Assembly: GCA_943326825.2 (NCBI GenBank)
Contig: CALPUT020000154.1
Span: 1-6,276, forward strand
DNA from: Chryseobacterium gleum
GTDB taxonomy: Bacteria > Bacteroidota > Bacteroidia > Flavobacteriales_D > Crocinitomicaceae
Length of the DNA stretch: 6,276 nt
Direction: 5' to 3'
The first letter of the stretch is position 1; the number at the start of each line of letters is the position of its first letter. Shown piece after piece: positions 5,284 to 6,276 of this stretch. The translations under genes and the position numbers were made by a program. The notes beneath the pieces are model-generated. The model had not been told where the DNA came from and ran no database searches. It saw only the letters and a list, made by a program, of their open reading frames with translations.

Positions 5284-6276
5284 ATGAAAAAATTACTAAT
5301 GACTGCATTGGCATTGCTAGGATTTACTGCTGCAACAATTAACCAGATTCAAGCGCAATGTGTAAGTGAGTACTTACATTTTGATGGTAACGACGATTGG
5401 ATTGACATTTCGAATAATGGACCTATGTCAAATATCCAAAATAATGTGTCATACACCATCGAGTCTTGGGTTAAAAGGGCGCACACTTCTTTACCAGGAG
5501 GTTTAGAAAGAATTTATTCAAAAGATTATATATTCAATTTTAGGATTATAAATGATATGTTTAGTGGTGAAATTGGAAACTCTTCGGTTGTATTTCAATA
5601 TCCATCTGATACACTTTGGCATCATATTGCATTTGTCCGTGACATTTCACAATTGTCTCTACTATTATTCATTGATGGTAGTTTGGTAAATAGCTCCGTA
5701 GACAATAGTTCAACCATTAACAACAACAATTCAATGGTTTGTATTGGAGCAAGGAATAACGGTATTGGTATCTATGAAGAATGGAAAGGAGGTCTCAAAC
5801 TTATTAGAGTTTCTGACATCAATCGATATTCAAATTCTTTTGTTCCAGATGTAAATTATACATCAGATAACAATACATTGGGATTTTGGCCTCTAAACGA
5901 AGGTTCTGGAAACATCGCAAATGACTTATCTATTAACAGCCATAATGGTAGCATAAGTAATTCCATTTGGTTATATAATTTAATTCCTTCAACAATTTCA
6001 ACTCAACCAAACAATCAAACAATTAATATCAATAACAACACTCAATTTTCGGCTGGTTCATCCGAATCAACAGCTACTTACCAATGGCAAACAGATCTTG
6101 GAGTAGGTTTTCAGAATTTGAATAGTGTTGGCCAATATAGTGGAACTGCGAACGACACACTAACTGTTTCAAATGTTGTGATGAGTAATAACAATCAACC
6201 TTTTCGCTGCATTATAAATTCTGGTACTTGCTCAGATACATCAAATTTTGCTGTTTTAACCGTTAATAACAATCTG
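5284..6276 (+). CDS. Secreted LamG and Ig-like domain surface protein, 3' end cut by window edge
   Basis: The frame is open from ATG 5284 to the right edge, giving 331 residues with no stop. Residues 1-25 are a signal peptide (MKKLL, hydrophobic ALALLGFTAA, cleavage after IQAQ). Residues ~28-230 form a LamG/concanavalin-like jelly roll: YLHFDGNDDWIDI (30-42), YTIESWVK (57-64), WHHIAFVRD (112-120), LFIDG (128-132), a GGLKLIRVSDINRY strand (169-182) and GFWPLNEGSGN (200-210). Residues ~238-328 are an Ig-like domain with TYQWQTDLGVGFQNL (265-279) and a Cys pair in FRCIINSGTC (307-316). Such proteins usually bind glycans or act as adhesins, and in Flavobacteria often end in a type IX secretion sorting domain, which would lie beyond this window. 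The start follows an A-rich leader (AAACAAACAAAAA) with no Shine-Dalgarno, common in this phylum. It is divergent from the sensor gene. No catalytic residues are evident; adhesion or glycan binding is inferred from the folds. Confidence 0.88.
   Translation, partial: MKKLLMTALALLGFTAATINQIQAQCVSEYLHFDGNDDWIDISNNGPMSNIQNNVSYTIESWVKRAHTSLPGGLERIYSKDYIFNFRIINDMFSGEIGNSSVVFQYPSDTLWHHIAFVRDISQLSLLLFIDGSLVNSSVDNSSTINNNNSMVCIGARNNGIGIYEEWKGGLKLIRVSDINRYSNSFVPDVNYTSDNNTLGFWPLNEGSGNIANDLSINSHNGSISNSIWLYNLIPSTISTQPNNQTININNNTQFSAGSSESTATYQWQTDLGVGFQNLNSVGQYSGTANDTLTVSNVVMSNNNQPFRCIINSGTCSDTSNFAVLTVNNNL

Overview
The window is strongly AT-rich and looks like a member of the Bacteroidota, most likely Flavobacteriales. 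The evidence is the low GC content, A-rich leaders without clear Shine-Dalgarno sequences, a TAnnTTTG-type -7 element before the last gene, an outer-membrane barrel ending in phenylalanine, a secreted LamG plus Ig-like protein of the kind exported by type IX secretion in this phylum, and a propeller-membrane-HTH protein. No RNA gene, CRISPR array, insertion sequence or origin was seen.

Left block (1-3230, + strand): a tightly packed cluster. An unrecognised protein is cut by the left edge and overlaps the next gene by 10 bp. That gene encodes a TPR plus outer-membrane beta-barrel protein of the YaiO type, which overlaps the following gene by 13 bp. Next come two tandem paralogous periplasmic TPR proteins about 62% identical (hand count). 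The second is interrupted by an in-frame TAA, yet the 27 codons beyond it still match its sister. TPR plus barrel proteins of this type resemble PgaA-like exopolysaccharide export components, so an envelope or polysaccharide export role is the best guess. No glycosyltransferase is visible to confirm it.

Middle (3231-3368): a convergent intergenic spacer with a perfect 13-bp inverted repeat, a possible two-way terminator. It is followed on the - strand (3369-4703) by a single-pass membrane protein. Its outer part is Kelch-like, it has one transmembrane helix, and it has a short cytoplasmic domain that looks DNA-binding, suggesting a membrane-bound one-component regulator.

Right block: a 580-bp non-coding divergent region (4704-5283) carries a 10-bp tandem direct repeat, two dyads and candidate promoters in both directions. 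It leads into a secreted LamG and Ig-like surface protein (5284 onward), open to the right edge. The regulator and the secreted protein diverge from this shared region, so control of one by the other is a reasonable but untested idea.
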